This document shows positions 61,118 to 64,000 of a DNA stretch of 64,000 nucleotides, piece after piece. The DNA comes from Nymphalis io. Its lineage: Eukaryota; Arthropoda; Insecta; Lepidoptera; Nymphalidae. Position 1 is the stretch's first letter, and each line of letters opens with the position of its first letter. The notes below the pieces were generated by a model. That model did not search any database, was not told where the DNA came from, and was given only the letters and a program-made list of their open reading frames with translations. The stretch spans positions 1,741,001 to 1,805,000 of the forward strand of contig NC_065888.1 of assembly GCF_905147045.1 (NCBI RefSeq), in the 5' to 3' direction. The position numbers and the translations under genes were made by a program.

Positions 61118-61215
61118 TGCCCCAGGACGCACGCAAAGCCGTTGTTCCTGTCGGATTGCCGTTCTATTCTATTACACGAGTGACAAAATTGACTGTACCT
61201 GTGTTTGAACACACT
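61118..61215 (+). mobile_element. Family C SINE fragment
   Basis: ccccaggacgcacgcaaagc, cgttgttcctgtcggattgc, cgttctattctattacacg and tgtacctgtgtttgaacac match the middle of family C with a deletion of the cctgaactctttccgg block. Confidence 0.75.
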
Positions 61216-61249
61216 TTTTTTTTATTTATTAGAATTTATTTATAGAAAT

Positions 61250-61468
61250 TACCGCAAAACAGCAATACTTGATATTGTTGTGTTCCGGTTTGAAGGGTGA
61301 GTGAGCCAGTGTAATTACAGGCACAAGGGACATAAAATCTTAGTTCCCAAGGTTGGTGGCGCATTGACATTTCTTACAATGCCAATGTCTAAGGGCGTTT
61401 GGTGACCACTTACCATCAGGTGGCCCATATGCTCGTCCACCTTCCTATTCTATAAAAAAAAAAAAAAA
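61250..61468 (+). mobile_element. 290-bp dispersed repeat (family B), 5'-truncated, with poly(A)
   Basis: Begins inside the family at accgcaaaacagcaatac and ends tattctataaa plus a 15-18 base A run. It lacks the ggcgatgtaagcgatggtt segment. Its substitutions match the copy at 11648 (cttgatattg, tctaagggcgtttggtgacc). Confidence 0.93.
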
Positions 61469-61741
61469 GCCGGAAGAGCATATGGGCCACCCGATGGCAA
61501 GTGGTCACCAACACCCGTAGACATTGGCATTGCAAGAAATGCCAACCATCGCCTACATCGCCAATGCGCCACCAACCTTGGGAACTAAGATGTTATGTCC
61601 CTTGTGCCTGTAATTACACTGGCTTACTCACCCTTCAAACCGGAACACAAAAATATCAAGTACTACTGTTTTACGGTAGAATATCTGATGAGTGGGTGGT
61701 ACATACCCAGACGAGCTTGCACAAAGCTCTACCACCAGTAA
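61469..61741 (-). mobile_element. 290-bp dispersed repeat (family B), opposite orientation, abutting
   Basis: Starts directly after the A run with gccggaagagcatatggg and runs to gctctaccaccagta, so its 5' end is complete while its 3' tail is missing beyond the cttccggc block. Its diagnostic bases differ from the neighbouring copy. A 103-codon plus-strand frame is the familiar MRHQPWELR by-product. Confidence 0.93.
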
Positions 61742-61774
61742 ACACAGTACCACAATTCGGCATTATACTGTACA

Positions 61775-61797
61775 TTATATATATATATATATATATA
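61775..61797. repeat. (AT)n microsatellite
   Basis: A short uninterrupted AT run just after the repeat pair. Confidence 0.95.
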
Positions 61798-62803
61798 GAC
61801 CAAAAACGCTAGGGATTTATCCTCATATTCCGACAGGTTTTAATCATCTAAAGAAGTCGAGTTCGAGTCGATCACATCATCTGAAGTGAAGCCGGAACAT
61901 AACATACAATGTACCGCTGTTAATATACTCTGATACTTTTATATTATAATAATATTTTTACGTTGCATTACAAGCACTCAATCACTTAAAGCACAGCGAA
62001 TAAATGTTGATTTAACAATCAATGTTTATTTTGCATAAAATTAATTATTATCTACACTATATTGAACAATTATGTAACACTAAAGTAATATTATGTTCAT
62101 GAGTTACGACTAACAAACATTATCAATTAATATGTATGTACGTAAGTTACGGTAATATGAGTTATTATGTTTTTATTGCTTAAGACGTTGCGTTTATATT
62201 AAAATATATTATTAAGAATCCATCGATGGTAGCTTTGTGGTACCATCCACTCTCCAATCAATCAACTGCTAAACATCGGTCAACCAATCCTGGGATAAGG
62301 CCTCCTCTCCTTAAGAAGAGAAGGCATAAAAAATCATTAATTAATGGGTAAAATTCACGTGTTGTTTCTGGGCCCATCTCACTTGTATTTTTGTGGTCCG
62401 GTCTAAAAAGTAAGTGACCCAGTGTAACAACACAATGTACGTATGTATAAGCACTATATTCATAACATCTTACATCCCATGATTGACTGTGTAAGGAAAT
62501 GTTTGTACTGCTTGCAGTAACTAGCAGTAGATTTGCTCGTCGTCTTTCCTGAAATAAAAAATAAAATTATTAAGAATCATCATTCAGTTATAACAAAAAT
62601 CGTTAAAAAAATATGTTAGGCCGGCTCGATCGACCACGCTGTTCTAAAGTCTTAAGTTCAACACTCAAATCTTATCTCATAGCCGCTTGTAAAATTTTGA
62701 TTCCTCTTTCTTAATTGCTTAAATAATTAAATGAAATTTTACGGGTTACAATTTTACAGATGTTCAAAATTACAATAAAATAATTCTTCATCATGACTTA
62801 TGC

Positions 62804-62858
<55 letters not shown>

Positions 62859-64000
62859 TTAATTAGTAAGTTATTCTAAATATAAACTTAATAAATAGAT
62901 TTGCAATATTCTAATTATTTTTTTTATAATTATAAAGCAAAGGAAAAAGGCATTTTACAAGGACATTTGAATCATCATTTAATAAGATCTGGCAAGAAAC
63001 TACTTACTTATTATTAAAAGGTTATGCATTAATTAATTGTTTATAATAATATTTTGCATTAAAGACACGCACATTAATTTCACGCCTTTTTATCAACAAT
63101 ATTAAATTTTATTGAATAAAGTGTAATGTCTTTTAGATCCCATTTCTAAGATTTAAGTTTTTAATTTAAGCTTTAAGCATATTTGGAGGATATTCATTGT
63201 TTTTTTTAAATTATAGATCAGATTTCATGGAGTCGAAAAATTAGTGTTATAAGTTTATGTTTATTTGTCATCAATATGCAATATTTATTATTTCTAGGAA
63301 TGTAATGAATATTATTTTCTATAAGCTACATAGTTCTGTAAATATATTGTGTCACAAATGGAATGAACGGTTTCAATAAAACAACAGTAAATACAAAACA
63401 ACACATCTGCACAAAGTGAGAGATTTTATAAAGATCATTTTTTCAGCTCTAAGTAAGATCTTTTTTATGAACAATTAATGGAAACATCTTAAAATGCGGT
63501 AACAAATTTGACTGGTCAATCAAGCATTTAACTTACAAATTGAGCTAACTTAGTCAGTTATATGATTTAGTTTGTAAAATCAAAAGCAAATCGTCTCTCT
63601 CTTTAGAAGGGCAGAACATAAAACAGTTTGTTTTTAAATAATTCGAAGGATAAGACAAGAACTAGAAAACAAGCTTAAAGCCGGAAATACATTCGGCCAA
63701 ATACTGAATACTTTTTTATCATCCCTGTCCTTACAGTCTCCCTAACTCCATTAGTTTGTATGTTAAGTAAAATTTTATTATTATTGTTTATTATTATATG
63801 AACTTTTTTGACGCTACTTTTTAATATATTTAAAAATAAAAATAATTTCAAATTATTTTCTTAAGGCAAAAAAAATTATAAAAAATAAAATAAAAAATAT
63901 TAAAAATAAAAAAAAAATTTTTTTGTAATTCTATCATTTTTGCCACAAACCAAGTCCTGTGATAAAATCAGGCACACAAATTTCGATTCAAATGTTTGTT
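61798..64000. other. AT-rich non-coding stretch
   Basis: A family A-like trace (gggataaggcctcctctcc) at about 62290-62335 is followed at 62385-62550 by a very decayed family B trace (tgtggtccggtctaaaaag, agtgacccagtgtaac, gatttgctcgtcgtctttcc). The rest is AT-rich with long A/T runs near 63830-63930. No gene. Confidence 0.45.
62805..62852. repeat. (AT)n microsatellite
   Basis: An uninterrupted AT run of about 48 bp leading into attaattaattag. Confidence 0.97.

Larger units (their letters stand above)
54765..64000 (+). other. Inferred downstream intron of the DIP-like gene
   Basis: The donor gtaagg opens an intron for which no matching acceptor plus Ig-domain continuation (VAW-type start, DxGxYxC end) was recognised before the window ends. 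The stretch is AT-rich, full of SINEs and simple repeats, and lacks credible coding frames. The intron is therefore probably longer than 9.2 kb. Confidence 0.6.

Noticed and set aside
1..64000. CRISPR arrays, bacterial operons, viral or transposase/reverse-transcriptase coding genes
   Set aside because: No regularly spaced repeats, no long frames and no RT, integrase or transposase motifs were seen; the sequence is typical of intronic or intergenic insect DNA.

Overview
This is non-coding, AT-rich eukaryotic DNA that looks lepidopteran, most likely a butterfly and possibly a nymphalid. That view rests on families of short interspersed repeats I recognise from memory as typical of butterfly and moth genomes: three tRNA-derived SINE families, a dispersed repeat of about 290 bp, and a common repeat whose 3' end resembles TTTATAATATTAGTGTAGAT. 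The species cannot be named. There are no operons, CRISPR arrays, rRNA or standalone tRNA genes, and no open reading frame longer than about 110 codons.

Only one coding segment can be supported: a 104-bp plus-strand exon at 54661-54764. It encodes the start of an immunoglobulin domain of the DIP/lachesin (IgLON-like) family of neuronal cell-surface proteins, with a clean acceptor (cag) and donor (gtaagg). No other exon of the gene is recognisable. The 9.2 kb downstream is therefore probably intron, and much or all of the 54.6 kb upstream is probably intron or 5' flank. Very long introns are typical of this family.

Layout: 1-2484 is AT-rich with an old 290-bp repeat and a (TA)n tract. 2485-7702 is an apparently identical head-to-tail duplication of a 2607-bp unit. 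7703-17777 is AT-rich with scattered repeats, including one recent SINE with target-site duplications and an inverted repeat pair. 17778-34229 is long intron-like DNA with many GC-richer islands, one SINE with an intact Pol III promoter, and a nested SINE cluster at 30.4-32.8 kb. 34230-41165 is rich in decayed SINEs. 41166-54660 holds more islands, dense at 47-54 kb, leading into the exon. 54765-64000 holds a fresh SINE insertion, a 105-bp tandem duplication and a tail-to-tail repeat palindrome.

The GC-richer islands look like candidate conserved non-coding elements or enhancers of the host gene, but this cannot be shown without alignment. I found no convincing new biological system. The observations most worth checking are the identical 2.6-kb tandem duplication (recent event or assembly artefact), the repeat palindromes, and two locally duplicated elements of unknown class.
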